This document shows, piece by piece, positions 1 to 12,849 of a DNA stretch of 64,000 nt. The stretch is from Mitragyna speciosa (taxonomy: Eukaryota > Streptophyta > Magnoliopsida > Gentianales > Rubiaceae), in assembly GCA_024721245.1 (NCBI GenBank), contig CM045556.1:4756337-4820336 (forward strand). The letters run 5' to 3'. The notes beneath the pieces are model-generated. The model worked only from the letters and a program-made list of their open reading frames with translations, had not been told where the DNA came from and did no database searches. The stretch's first letter is position 1; each line of letters starts with the position of its first letter. Position numbers and translations under genes: made by a program.

Positions 1-590
1 AAGTCCAATATTGGTTGATCTTTTTAAGGATAAACGCCGATCAACATTGAATTGTAGTTATGAATTATTGAAACTTAAGATCCACTTGGACCAGATTGAG
101 CCAATCTGAAATTAATTGAGCTTTATCTAAGAGAGTTGACATCTCTGTCTCCAGTTTCGTCTTAAGTATGTCTTAACTCGACAGAAAAGCAGCAAATGTA
201 TGTCAAAAATTACGTACTTTATTCCAGCTTTTGGAATCAGGTTTGGCTACAATTGTGTAAAACGGGAGGAAAAGAAAAGGAACAATTATGAAATGATAAA
301 GAATAATCATGATAAAGAAAATGTCGAGAAATGATCAATTATTGGATTTTGCGTGACAAATGGATTCTACTTAACCTGTTCTGGAATCTGGGCCAGATTT
401 TTTTTGGTGTCGAGGGTCCCAAAAGACTTTTTTTACTAGTACGTATGTCTCTTATTATTCATAGGCTTCCAGCCATGTATTGCCCAACTAAGAATCTCTT
501 CATTTACACCTCTGTCATTTTCAACTAACTATATCCTGTGGCTGCCATACTTGCCTGATTTTCGCTTTGAATTTGTGGTTGCAGATGGGC
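1..590. other. gene-free AT-rich stretch
   Basis: I see no convincing coding sequence, RNA gene or repeat here. The longest open frame (331-528) has no recognisable motif and ordinary AT-rich composition. Confidence 0.6.
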
Positions 591-748
591 GAGAATAAAA
601 ATACTCCAATGGGTCAGATCATCGAGTCTATAATGGGAATCTGATCCACAAAAAGTATGCTGATAGTAGGAGAATAAAAATACTCCAATGGGTCAGATCA
701 TCGAGTCTATAATGGGAATCTGATCCACAAAAAGTATGCTGATAGTAG
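591..748. repeat. 79-bp tandem duplication, two near-identical copies
   Basis: The block starting gagaataaaaatactccaat occurs at 591-669 and again at 670-748 with essentially no differences, so the duplication is recent. The second copy directly abuts the inverted-repeat element that follows. No coding content is seen. Confidence 0.9.
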
Positions 749-1133
749 GGGTATAAACAAATCGAGACGAACCCGAATACTAACGAACTCAAGCTCGAGC
801 TTGTTAATATTATAGTTGCTCGAGCTCGATCGAGTTTGTCATTTGAAGCTCGAGCTCGACTCGTTTATCTTAGGGAGAGTTCGAGCTAGATTCGGGATCG
901 CTTCAAAATTCATATATAATTAATATGTGTAAATTGGTAATTTTATATATATAATATTTAATACATGTATTTCGAATTACTCGACGAACTGCTCGAACTC
1001 ATATTTTGCTACTCGAATTCGAGTTCGTTTAGTATACAAGCTATTCGAGTTCGACTCGAGCTTGGTCAACACTGAGCTCGAGTCGAACAATAGACCAAAC
1101 TACTCGCGAGCTGCTTGGTTCATTAACACCCTA
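747..1133. mobile_element. MITE-like element rich in CGAGCTCG
   Basis: The left end (aggggtataaac) and the reverse complement of the right end (agggtgttaatg) match as short terminal inverted repeats. The interior is full of CTCGAGCTCG-type palindromic words and has no reading frame. This layout fits a non-autonomous DNA transposon, perhaps hAT-derived. I could not identify a clean target-site duplication. Confidence 0.55.
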
Positions 1134-1799
1134 GTTGATAGTCATGGAGTAAAGTACACTGCTCTTTTTTATTTTCTTTTTTCTTTTGTATTTTCTTTCC
1201 TTTGATAAATTACTATGGCACTTGAAGCAAATATTTCTAAATGAAGTAATCTGTGACCTAACTCATATACATCAACAGATGATGGATTGAATGAGTTTTT
1301 CTTTTATATTAACAATTCGAACACAATTCATTCTGACACTAGCATAATGGTAATCAATTTTATCTATTCCAATCAGTTTATTGTGCTAGAATTGTCCGTT
1401 TTATCTTTCGGCAGAGTGCAGTGATAATGATCCCTTTTCACAAGCAAACTATCAAGTTTTAGTTTGATTCAGATGAAAAAACACACAAGCGTGATTTGAT
1501 TTTGGTTGCTATTTGGATTTGCTTTCAGGCACTTTAGACTACTAAGTACCATATTGAATGAGTTCTCTTTATAATACGTAAGCGTTCTTAATTTGAGTGT
1601 AGAGATCATAAAAAGAGAGACAAATTAATTCTTAACCGTGAGAAGATATTGAAGATATTTAATAGTAGGATTTAATTGTTTGCTACAATTTTAAGGGCCA
1701 TGGGATCTCATAATTTTCATATTTCCAATAAGTTTACAGCCCATATTGAAAGACCAATAATAGACTGGGTGAGATTGAGACAGCATGACTAAATTTGAA
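1134..1799. other. gene-free stretch
   Basis: AT-rich sequence without a supported gene, repeat or RNA. Confidence 0.55.
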
Positions 1800-2115
1800 G
1801 CAAACAAATGACGTCATTTTAAAGTGAACAACATTTACAAATTTTAACTGAGTGATTACATATTTGCAATAATCAGTTATATATCTTCACTAACTAATTA
1901 CACTGCTTTTAACTTGTTAGAACTAGCACGGACTTAACTTGTGAGCCCTATACCCAATTTTAAGTAACTTGGCACATGTACTACCATTAGCTTAAAGGGA
2001 CGGGCATGGAGCCTTTTATTTTCAACATATCAGCTTTAAAATATAACAAAATATTACTATTATTTAACACAGGAGCGAAAGGACAAAAATATTTGCATGG
2101 ACTTCACGGATAGAG

Positions 2116-2274
2116 TCGGGGACCCTGTAGCTTAGAATCGGCCACCTCGTTTATAGCCCACATTATGACTCACTCATGGCCCACCTAATTCGTTTGTGGC
2201 CTACACTATGACCCATTCATGGCCCACCGAATTGATGAGGTGGTTGATTCTAGACCACAAGGTCCTTGACCCCA
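2116..2274. mobile_element. small foldback MITE
   Basis: The left arm (ggggaccctgtagctt, then agaatcggccacctcg) pairs with the right arm (gaggtggttgattcta, then ggtccttgacccc) across about 35 bp. The insertion is missing from the second copy of the duplicated unit around 2850, as expected for a mobile insertion. It has no coding capacity. Confidence 0.6.
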
Positions 2275-2882
2275 CCCGTGAACTCAGTATATGCAAGCAT
2301 TTTCCGTGGAAGTACGTTAGATTCAATCAAAATATGACACTGAAGGACTCGCGATGCAAGTCTTATTCTATTCTATTCGAGTCCGAATTTACCCTGTGCT
2401 TCGTAGTGCTGTTGCTAGCATCATAAGGAGGACCTCCTTCCCTTTTGAGCCTAGTAAGGAAACAGTATGGTATATAGAAGTTTGTTTTTCTCAATGTGAT
2501 GTACAACATAGAAAACATTTCGATACAAGTTTCGCCATTGACATGAGATTGGGTCAGCATAGCCAAATTTAAGCCAAAAAACGATATCGTTTTAAAGTAA
2601 AAAATATTTATAAATTTTAATTAACCGATTACATATCCTTATTAACCAATTACATATTACACCACTTTCAATTTGTTCGGCTTGGCACAGGGTTAACTTG
2701 TAAGGACCCATGCCCAATTTTAAGTAACTTGGCATTTCCCTATTGGTCCTACCATTCGCTTAAAGGAAGGCGTGTGGAGCCTTTTAATTTTGACATATCA
2801 ACAGTAAAATATAACAAAATATTACTACTATTTAACCCGCGACAACAGTACGTTAGACTTGGTTAAAATATGACATTGAAGG

Positions 2883-2996
2883 GTAGGAATGAATAGTGGG
2901 TTGAGCGGTTAGAGCTCTATGACTCCACTCTAAAAGTCAAGAATTCGAATCCACCAAATACCAATTTCCTTCTCCCATTATAAAAATATAGATTTG

Positions 2997-3039
<43 letters not shown>
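2883..3039 (+). mobile_element. tRNA-derived SINE with a TA-repeat tail
   Basis: The 5' part has a Pol III A-box-like sequence (ggttgagcggttagagc) and, about 35 bp later, a B-box-like sequence (gaattcgaatcc), the internal promoter of tRNA-derived SINEs. The 3' end is a (TA)n run. It is flanked by 13-bp direct repeats that differ by one base (atgacattgaagg at 2870-2882, atgacgttgaagg at 3040-3052). The paralogous block near 2335 has a single copy of this motif (atgacactgaagg), so it is an unoccupied site. It is not a tRNA gene because there is no acceptor or cloverleaf pairing. Confidence 0.75.
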
Positions 3040-3043
<4 letters not shown>

Positions 3044-3251
3044 CGTTGAAGGACTCGACGCAAGTCTTATTCTATTATGTCGGAGTCCGATTTTACCCAG
3101 CGCTTCGAACTGTTGTTGCTAGCGTCATGAGGACCTCCCTCCGTTTTGAGGCTGCTAAGGAAACAGTATGCTGTGTAGAAGTTTGACTTTCTCAACGTTA
3201 TGTACGATATAAAAACATTTCGAGACCAGATTCGCCATTGACATGAAATAA

Positions 3252-4246
3252 ATTTTTGCCCTTTCTCCTCTTCTTTCTCTTTCCCACCATAAACACATTT
3301 TCCTTTACTTATAAATCCAATAAGAATATAAAATGGTCTAAATATTCCAAAGTCACTGTTGACATATGTTAATTGTTGACGACATAAAATAACATACTAA
3401 ATTGAATTCTTGCGTACGCTATACTGTGAACAAGCATCTATTCTAGCATATCTTTTGCTAGTGTCATTCCTTTGAAGTAAACTTTACATACAAAAATGTA
3501 TGAGATTCTCATTATATTCTGTGCCCAAAGTCAAGACAGACCTAAAATATATTCACACTCCGGTAGATAAAAACAAACTCATAAGGTATTATTTTAACAT
3601 AGACCTTCAAAGTTTTCTGTAGAATGTTTCAAACGTCATACATTTTTGGTATTTTGCTCCAAACAATTTGTCTAGACAAGCAAGAAATTACCTAATATTT
3701 AGGTACGAAAAAGATATCTCAAATTTGTAGTTTTGTTTATAAATTGCTAAATTAAAATCATACAACAACAAGAACATCATCATTATCATCATCTCAACCT
3801 TTATTTTATTATGTGGGGTTAATTATATGGATCATATATTGCCATTGAGATCGATTAAGAAATACTAAAAATCATTAAAGATACAACATTAAAACTGGGT
3901 ATTGTTGAGAACAATACTATTATAATAACAATCATTTCAAATTTGGTGTCTCAGCAATTGTTTGCAATTCGATTTAAATCATGCTGCATTGATGTGACCA
4001 AAATCGAGTTGTTAAAAAACTTTTTTCTTTAAAAATTAAGATTTTAGCAATTCAATCGACCTAAATCCATGCAGGATGATTTGGCTCACAAATTGCCGCT
4101 CCGAATTTCCCATGAAGAATGGGTTGTCCTTCGGCTTTAACTTAACTGGACGGCCAGAAGAAACCAAGTGGAAGAAACAGACTGCCATTGTCCAAATGAT
4201 GTTGTGGTTTGTGGGTTGTTTTGGTGGGATTTTTTTTTTTTTTTGG
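3252..4246. other. gene-free AT-rich stretch
   Basis: No supported gene, RNA or structured repeat is seen. Confidence 0.55.
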
Positions 4247-4758
4247 TTGATATCAAATATTTAGGGCTTTAACAGTTTCAGTCTTAAAAGTTTGGACAAA
4301 AATAGATCTAGTTCCAAATATTTTTTAACATATTTATTCCTATTAATTAGTTTTGTCAAAATATAACTAGAATTCAATCACTTAATAGTCATATGCATGT
4401 GACCAAATTTAAAAAAAAAGGAAGAAATTGTTTAATTGCCATAATTTATAATTAAAATCACTAATTTGAGTTCACACATGATTATAAGCATATAAAACTG
4501 AAAAAATTCGCTTGGAAAGTGCATTCATGTGTGACTTTAATTACAAACTATGAGAATTAAAATATTCTCAATATTTCTAATTTTTTTTAAAATTTGGCTA
4601 TTGACACATGAGTATCATATTGTGCATTTATGTAAGATTTTGACAAAACTAGTCAATAAAACTAAAAGTGTTAAAAAATTAAAATATTTGATAATAAATT
4701 TGCTTACGTCCAAACTTTAAGGAAGATATTGCTTATACCCAAATATTTGGTATCAAAA
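4247..4758. mobile_element. imperfect foldback MITE-like element
   Basis: The left end (tgatatcaaatatttaggg) and the reverse complement of the right end (ttgataccaaatatttggg) are inverted repeats. The similarity extends inward (aaagtttggac, ttagttttgtcaaaat). The arms have diverged, so this is an old copy. No reading frame and no clear target duplication are seen. Confidence 0.5.
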
Positions 4759-7243
4759 TTACAATTTTCTCTTTGGAACAAATACTGGCCCCACAATTTG
4801 AGGATGTTGATGCGGGCCATACCTTTGGACGTCGACGGCTCGTGGATGGTATGGAAACCGAAAATTCGCTGACGAGGATTCTAATGATAATCTTGATTTG
4901 CCACATCATTACGTTGTTTGCTTCCTTAAGCGGGTCTCAATCACAGCTCAGAATCTCATATAACTGGAAATTATGCTGGAAAGGTAATCATTTTTAATTA
5001 GAGCAGTGGACTCCAGTGATGGCTTATTTAGCAGAAAGCAAGGTCTTTGTCAGTTCTGGCTGAGTAACGTTGATAACGAAACCTCAAATTTGGAATTTCT
5101 GTTTGGGTACTTTTTCAATCGAGTTACCATACAAAACCAAAAACATCTGATTTTCAGAGCAAGACTAAATCGTATAGAAATTAGTGACGCTGACAATTAG
5201 ATGGTACCAAACATTTTAATAAAGAGGGGAAACGACAATTAGGTATTAATTGCTTGTCGTGTTTAATCATAAGACTCGAAGTGACAAATTATTTTTCCAT
5301 TTTAATGTTACTATTTTTTTGTTATTGAGTTAATATTTATTTTATTTTTTTGTGCGGCTAAGAAGAAGGAAAATTTGATTTTGTTTAATTTTGTTTTTGT
5401 TAAATCATACTTAGGATGCTCATTTGACGACAATTAATGATGGTTGTCAAGTTTTTAACACTCTAGTAATTTTTGTTTTGGTCAAATTATCAAGATTACT
5501 ATATTCTCCCTAGTAATCAGGGTTCGAATCTTATCACGTCCACAGGCTTTATCCAAAAAAAAAGGAAAGAAAACCCCTTTTTTCTCCACAAAAAAAAAAA
5601 AAAAAAAAGGAAAGGGAAAGAAAGAAAACTACTTTTTGTAGACTTACGCAGACAATTGAACCACCTTGTACACGGGCGAATAATCAAAAAATTATGAAAA
5701 TATTACTTTTTTTTATTTTCCATAAAATAGAGACTTCAAAAGTTTCTTCTAAAATTAAGTTTTCCTCCATCCAAGGTCTGTTAGTTAATTCTATGCGCAG
5801 CCTTCCATTCTAGATATTTTTATGAACTCTCTCTCAAATATTTTTAAAAACTGTATTTTACCAATCATGTTAAGTTAAACACTGCTCTCTCAAAGTAAAT
5901 TCTTGCGTTTGAGAAAGGTTCAAAACAATGCTTAACATGGTTTGAGAAAGTTCAAAACAATGCTTAACATGGTAAACTTCAACTCTAGTTATAAATTAAG
6001 AAGTTTTATGTAGATATCCTCTTTTGGGTATATTCCTCCAAAACGATTAGGTTATATAAATTGTTGCCTGGACCATGGCTTTTATCTCTTGGACATGTTT
6101 GCAAACTAAAAATTATATGCCAGAAACTTTTCTCATAAAATAAACCATGACCATAGAATAGAGAAACAATTCGGCATTAGATTGGATTGTTGAATGCTCG
6201 TCTAATGATCATGATAATCTTCAATTTATGTTTGCAATTTGCCAGTGGAACGTGATGAATGGAATTTGAATTTAGGAGTATGATGGCTTCATCTTACACA
6301 TGTTACCATACGCTCACGTATATTTAAAGTGGCAACATTGATACTATAATTTACTTTAATTTAATTATTATTAACATGTGGAATGGCTTCTTTTTTATTT
6401 ACAAAAGTCAGAAAAAAGATTGAAATGTTGGCAATACTTTTAGAGATCTAATCAATTTTGTTACTAACAATGGACTGATTCTTATTTGGTTAAAAAATTA
6501 GAAAAAGAGCGAAATGCTTGTAACACAAAGTAGAGATTCAATCCTCACCTTTTTTTTTTTTTTTTGGGAAATCAATCCTCACCTTTACACGTTCCTTTTT
6601 TCTTTGAAATCGTGTCAACAATTATTTTTGACAGAGTTTCTATATATATCAAACTATATTAAGTTGCATCTTTTGCTTAATATTTAGTGGGAATGTCGAA
6701 ACACATTGCTCCTATATGTTACTATGGGGGCAAATTCTTCTTGCCCATTTGTATGTACATTTCTCTATTCAAAGAGTGGGTGGTTCCTTTCCCCTTTCCC
6801 CTGAATTGTCCAAAAAAAAAAAGAGGGCTAGAGACGAATATTTTTGGCTTTAGGGGTCCAATAGATTAACAACACATCTTCGCCAAAGATGCTCTTCAAA
6901 TAATAGGCAGCGATATTTTAACGTGAATGCACTATTCACAACACGATTTATCTTTTTTAATACTTTGTAGATTGACGTTTATAATTATACATGTTACTAT
7001 ATTCAATAAGTGTATAATAATCTGCATTGTTCAAAATAATTCTTTTTTTGACCCCCAATTCTATTCGCCACATTTCCCTACTTGAAGATATTTTGATAGT
7101 AAATGCTCTATCATTCTGAGACGTGCTTCTTTTTTTCTTTATTTTCCTATATTTTACGCATAAGATAGATATTTATAGAGTTATTACTATTTTTTTTCTT
7201 GAAGAGATATACTTGAAGCTCTTTTTTAAGTGTCGAAGTTGGC
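4759..7243. other. gene-poor stretch
   Basis: No gene is supported. It contains long A or T runs (5590-5608, 6550-6565) and a 29-bp imperfect direct repeat around 5915-5972. A lone B-box-like sequence (gggttcgaatctt near 5520) precedes a purine tract and could be a SINE remnant, but no A box or target duplication supports that. The open frame at 4773-4997 is slightly GC-richer than its surroundings but matches no family I recognise. Confidence 0.5.
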
Positions 7244-7333
7244 ATGAGCTAAATATTTCTTATTTTTACTACTTGTCACACATATCTAATGAGCTAAATA
7301 TTTCTTATTTTTACTACTTGTCACACATATCTT
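7244..7333. repeat. 45-bp perfect tandem duplication
   Basis: The unit starting atgagctaaatatttcttat occurs at 7244-7288 and again at 7289-7333. Confidence 0.85.
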
Positions 7334-7452
7334 TCTCCTAATGCCATAATTAGTAGAAAGGGTACTATTAGGCAATTCTACACTTAAAAGTAACTTCCTC
7401 TAAATACTACCGTTAGTTAAACCTTTTTGTTAAGGTTTACTAATTACTTGTT

Positions 7453-7997
7453 GGGGTGATAATCGGGTCGGATTGTGAATCAAGTATAACAGTTAACCTG
7501 TTAACTTGAACCTGACCTGTCAACCCATGAAGAGCCAAGTTAAACATGACCTGCTATGGGTTGGCGGGTCGACCCGCGGATCCAAAAAAAGGGAAGGAGA
7601 AAAGAGGAAATAGAAGAAGAAGAAAAAGAGACTAATACACACAAGAATCAAACACATTTTTTACACATAATAATATCAAAGTGGCATACTAACAGACACT
7701 TGATTTCTCTTATAATTTATTCTTCATAAACCTAGATAGAATTCTTAATTTCTCTTATAATTTACTTGATTAATTATCTAATATGTGAAATTTATTTGAA
7801 TGTGGATGGCTGAAACAAAATTAAATATTCTTTTTTCGAGTTCATGGACTGATCCGAGCCCGACTTGTTTTCTTTGCAAGTCAGTAGAGTCTGATTTGAT
7901 TTTCACCTGATCTGCCATGCCAAGTTTAAATCTAAATCTGTTATTTTTGAATTAAGTTCGTTTTGTATTTTTGAGTCGTGCTGAAATTTGTCACCCC
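7453..7997. mobile_element. hAT-like MITE upstream of the HAD gene
   Basis: The left end (ggggtgataatcgggtcgg) and the reverse complement of the right end (ggggtgacaaatttcagcac) share the GGGGTGAYAA terminus, common among plant hAT-type non-autonomous elements. The interior has GGGTCGGRYT-type words and no reading frame. The eight bases on either side do not match well, so a target duplication is not confirmed. It ends about 325 bp before the HAD start codon and may supply part of that promoter. Confidence 0.55.
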
Positions 7998-8321
7998 TTA
8001 CGCATAAATTATCTCAATTGGTACCCATCATTTGCCAAAATCAGCAGGTACTTTTGCACAAAAATGGTAAATTTTGAGCCCCTCGCTCGCTCCTCTTCTT
8101 TCTTTCCCAGAACAGAAACACTCTCTGATCTGACACAGCCCCCCTGCTCCCATAAAAGCACTCCTAAAAAAGCACAAACATGATCATTATCCACTGCTAA
8201 TTTATACTCTCTGCATTAAAAAATGTGAACTCAAAAAGCTTTTCTTGAGAAAAGAAGATATCAAATGTAAAAGATCCAAAGAAAAAGGAAAAAGAAAGAA
8301 AGAAAGAAAGAGTTAGAGAAA
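7998..8321 (+). promoter_or_regulatory. promoter and 5' leader region of the HAD gene
   Basis: This is the space between the upstream MITE and the start codon. It has a TATA-like sequence (tttatactctc, near 8202) and a purine-rich leader with a (GAAA)n run directly before the ATG. The transcription start cannot be fixed from sequence alone. Confidence 0.35.
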
Positions 8322-11300
8322 ATGGCGGCGAGAATTAAGATAGCTAGATCACTGCTGTTAACCATTCTTTCCCCTACCAAAACACAGCGTTTCGCATTTG
8401 GGTCCGGGTCCAAGGTTCATGTAGGCTCCTCATTCGGGTCATCTTTCTCATTTTTTTCGACATCCGTAGCTGCAGCTGGCGAGGAACCAGTGGAAACACA
8501 CATGGGAACGACGTCGTCTGGCGTGGAGACAAGGCTATTTGGGATGGTGAAAGAGTACGAGGATTATAGGAGGGCCCTTTATGGTGGGCTTACTCATAAG
8601 GCTCTTCTGGTTGATGCTGTGGGCACTCTCGTTGTCCCCTCTCAACCCATGGCTCAGGTCAGTAAAAGAATTCAGTCCACTGTGTGCCCGTGAATGAACT
8701 GTGTGAAAAAAAAGGAAGATTTTTAATTTCGCTTTTGTTTTTTAAAGATTTTAATCTGAAATTATGCATGAAAATGTGTCATTTTCTGGGCTTTAATTTG
8801 GTGTAATGATAATATTCAAAAGTTCCTTTTCTTTTAGTTTAACACAGATTGCTCATAATTTCTTTTGCTTTTGCATATGTTACTCTGTTTGTTTTGTTTC
8901 CATTCTTGTCTTGTGACTTTTGTTATGTATTTTTTGCCGGGTTTGTTGTTTCTTTTGCTGCAGATTTATAGACAAATTGGTGAGAAATATGGGGTAGAGT
9001 ATTCGGAGGCCGAGATACTGAACAGATACAGAAGGTCTTATGAGCAGCCTTGGGGTAGATCTCGTCTTAGGTGACTTTTTTGTTGCTTTTTCCCCATTTG
9101 ATGCATAAGTTGCAATTTTCTTGGTTTTGTACATATTTATTTAGAAGTTTATTTAAGTTTGATTGTTTGCATATTTTTTTTGTCCTGTGTTAGTTGAAAA
9201 GCATAAGGCAACTTCTTGGGTCCAATCTGTTAGTTGTCAGTTTCGATGAAAGTAAATTGAGATAGTATTGAAGAAAATCGGAGGGAGATTTATGAATGAC
9301 TTGCTGCTACTAGATTGTATTTTAGTTGTTAGGTTGTCGAACCATAATGAGGGATACGGGATCTTTTTGAAAAGGGTTTTCTGAAAGAAGTGCTATTTCA
9401 AAATACTGTCAATCCTTAAAAAACCCAGCCCACTGCATGAGGCTGTTAATATTTGAGAGGATATTTTGATTAATGATGAGATTGGATACTTTTGGGACAG
9501 TGAGTTACTGAAGAATGATGGTGGATACGTTTAGGACAATGAGTTACTGAAGAATGATGGTGACTTCATTCTGGACAGATTTTGACCCACAAATTTACTT
9601 TTTTCAAATTTAAACTCCATTTTTGTGATATTCATATATGAACATGCCTCACTTGGAGGATTCTGTTCGTAAGATAGTGGAAACCGGATGTTGAGGTGAT
9701 TTATCCAATCACATTGGTATCCTTAATTCCCTCATTGGAGGACCTATGTTGCCCTGACAGGTAAGGCATTTAGATGGTATGAATTTGTTAGGTAACTGTG
9801 TCCATGAATACTTGGTTAAATTTTTGAGGTTTCATTTACACGCCCTCCTCTGGTTCTAGAAATGGAAAGGAACATCTAAAAAATCATGCCTTTGGTCTTT
9901 TTTGAAGCATAATGCTAAATAGTAGCAAAATTGGTGATTCGTCTTATGATAAGCCATATGATGGTTCTCCTATTTTTACTTCTGATACTCACTTTCCTTG
10001 ACCTTTTCAAGCATTTCAGCTTTTTAGCTTTTGGTCTCTCTCAATTATTTCTCCATATTTTCATTTTTTTTTCCAAGTCAAACCTTGCGACTAACAATCC
10101 TAACTCATGTATTTTTTTAGTTGTAAAAAGAGTCCTCCACGTGTCAGTCATTTAATAAAAAAAATTTACGTAAATACCAGGGGAGAATATAGCCAAGAAA
10201 AAAAGGTTGTAATTGCCATTCACATTTTTACCCTGAAAATTCAACGTTTCACAAGTATGGCAGAGTTAAAGATGCATTGGCTTTCTCCAGCTACCAATAT
10301 AGTAATGTTACCAGAAGCCTCCAAAAGAAAATTTTTCCCAAGTCCATGTCATTACAAAATCCGTAATGGAAATTATCGCTTGCAATTTGGTCTGAAATTT
10401 TCTTCTTGAAAATTGTCAAATAGAATATATATTAATGTTGCAGTAGTTGAATCATGAATCTATTCTAACTTTTTCACTTTGTTCCTCATGTACTTAAAAA
10501 CCAGAAAATAATTGCTCCTTTGCCTTTTCTATTTAGTGTTATTTTTCAATTGCCCTGGCAATAATGATGATGGCTTCTGAAACCTGATAACGAATTTACA
10601 TATCATTCTGATGGAGGTGGAACAGCAGCTGATTTTGATTCCCATAAATTTCTTATTGCATTAACTGAACCATTTTCAAGCTTACAAATATGTATTATAA
10701 ATTCCTTAATTTTTCATTTATAACTGACATGTGCTGCGGCCTCAAATGTCTCCATTGAAGTGCAGAAAAACCTTACTGATTGTGCATCTATTACCTGTCC
10801 TTCAATTGTTATCAAAGGACATTTATTTCTTTGGTTTTATGTCTACAACATGTGGTTCATGACTATTTGTAACTATTTTTTCAGCTGCTAACTTTGTGAG
10901 CATTTTTCTAATAATGGTTTTCAATATACAGGTATGTTAATGATGGGAGACCATTTTGGAAGTACATTGTCAGTTCATCAACTGGATGTTCAGATTCTCA
11001 GTACTTTGAAGAGCTGTATAACTATTATATGACCGAGAAGGTTAGCTTGGTTGAAGACCAGTAACTTGTCAATCTTCTTTGTCATTTGGAAGTAAATCAT
11101 GGTTTCATTGTCTGGCAAGGAAGCAATATTATGTACATTCTGCCTGTACCTTTTCCACTTTAAAATGAAATAAGAATTGTTACAGCTGCATTGGGAAATT
11201 TATTAAATTAAGCATCTTCTGTCTATCCATAGGCTTGGCACCTTTGTGATCCAGATGCTGAGAAGGTTTTCCAATCTCTTAGAAAAGCAGGCATAAAAAT

Positions 11301-12715
11301 AGCTGTTGTGTCAAACTTCGATACTCGGTTAAGACCTTTGTTGAGGGCCCTGAATTGCGATCACTGGTTTGATGCTGTGGCAGTGTCAGCTGAGGTATGT
11401 GATACTTTCTGTTTCTCTTTTTCCATTGTCCTGCTTTCCGTGTTTGCTTGTCCTAACTGCACATATCTGGCGCTTCCTCTTTTGCAAGATCAGGTGGAAG
11501 CAGAAAAACCTAATCCCATAATATTTCTAAAAGCTTGTGAATTGTTGGGAGTTAACCCCGAGGATGCAGTGCATGTTGGGGATGATCGCAGGAATGATAT
11601 TTGGGGAGCCAGAGATGCAGGTTGTGATGCATGGCTCTGGGGAAGTGATGTTCAGTCCTTCAATGAGGTACCTATGTCTTTCAATTTTTTGAACTCCATG
11701 TCTGATAGCTTTACTGCCGGATATTGATGTCTAAGGACAGGGGAACATGTTCTGATTGGACACTAATTGGAAAATAGTGCTCTTCCTTTTCTGATTATTG
11801 ACGAATCTATTATTGGGATTTAGGTTTCATATACTGCAATTGTATTCCATTGTCTATTGTCACTAGATGCTTTTTCATCTTTTTAACTTCTATAGAAAGA
11901 GATCGCTTGTGCATTTTTCAACCAGATGAATACCATGTGACAAAGTTTTAGGAATTTGAGAAAGAAAATAAATCTGAGTAACTTGTGCTTGAGGAGTCAA
12001 TGGATCCCAAGGTCCCAAAGCAAGTCCATTGTTGAGGTTTAGAAAATGTATTAGATTGAGCACATCTTTGACATCAGATGTAGGGAATTGGAATTAATGG
12101 CAGCAAAATATCTTATAGATTGATCAAGTCTTCTGCCTATTCCAATTCCAGGCCTTGAATTAGCTTAACCAGTTGCCTATACATTTAAAAAATGCAGTTT
12201 CTTATGCCTTCTTTTCCAAGTTTCTAGAAATTCTTGCTTCTAGGGGTGAGAAAATGGTGGCTAGTTGGTAACATTTACAACGTACTAGGTGAAACTATCT
12301 CTAGCGTCTTTGGTTTTAGCAACATTTTCTGACTGATGGGTTAGAACTGAAGAAAATGTGAATTTGAAAGAGAACTACGCTGAAAAAAGTTCTTCCTGTT
12401 TTGGCTGGGTTCATGAAAGGAATCTGTTTTAAAATGATGATTTGTTTATCTTAACTTTGAGACTTTTGTTTGGATTCCCATTTGTTGTTTTGAATTGAAG
12501 AGCATGGCCGCTAGTAATAGTAAAGCATCAAGTATATTCATTCGTAGTTCAATAGCTTATGATGATAGCCTAGGACTCTACGACCCTTTTGGATCTTCTA
12601 ACTTAAATGCAAAAGGGCAATCTCAATTTCTTTGCTCTTTAAAACCCTGAACATGAATGGTGAACTAATTGCAATCTGGGTGCAGGTTGCACAGAGGATA
12701 GGCGTTGAGGTATAA
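8322..12715 (+). CDS. HAD-superfamily hydrolase, HDHD3-like, six exons, organellar presequence likely
   Basis: Exons read as 8322-8657, 8964-9070, 10932-11040, 11233-11394, 11494-11667 and 12686-12715. All junctions are GT-AG and in frame, giving about 305 residues. The HAD motifs are present: motif I around residues 98-102 (DAVGT), motif II VVSNFD near 209-214, the motif III lysine in EKPNP near 243, and motif IV VGDDRRND near 266-273. Motif I has Val where phosphatases usually have the second Asp (DxDxT). The family nucleophile Asp98 is kept, but the usual acid/base Asp is not, so phosphatase activity is uncertain. The first 90 or so residues are Ser/Arg-rich and poor in acidic residues, as in a mitochondrial or plastid transit peptide. 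Plant orthologues annotated HAD-like or HDHD3-like have similar length. The substrate is unknown. Intron 2 is about 1.9 kb. The start is the only ATG before the presequence that joins in frame. Confidence 0.9.
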
Positions 12716-12842
12716 ATGAGGAAAAACCTTTTCCTTCAGCTGTACAAAGGCTCCTTAGCCTCTCTCCTGTTTCTTACTTGTATATATTATCCGTGCAAGA
12801 AATCAGAGGCGGGAGACTTGTAATGTTGGAAACCATGAATAG

Positions 12843-12848
12843 AATAAA
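12843..12848 (+). terminator. candidate polyadenylation signal of the HAD gene
   Basis: AATAAA lies about 128 bp after the stop codon. Plant signals are loose, so this is only a plausible site. Confidence 0.35.
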
Positions 12849-12849
12849 T

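Larger units (their letters stand above)
1800..3251. repeat. tandemly duplicated non-coding unit of about 0.7 kb, two diverged copies
   Basis: Block A (1800-2070) is repeated at 2560-2840. Block B (2336-2545) is repeated at 3042-3251. The order is A-B-A-B, so an A+B unit was duplicated in tandem and has since diverged. Copy 1 carries a small foldback element between A and B, and copy 2 carries a SINE at the equivalent junction. Both insertions therefore postdate the duplication. The short open frames across block B are not conserved between copies. Confidence 0.75.

Noticed and set aside
2883..2960. True tRNA gene
   Set aside because: A and B boxes are present but no acceptor stem or full cloverleaf, and target duplications flank the whole unit, so SINE fits better.
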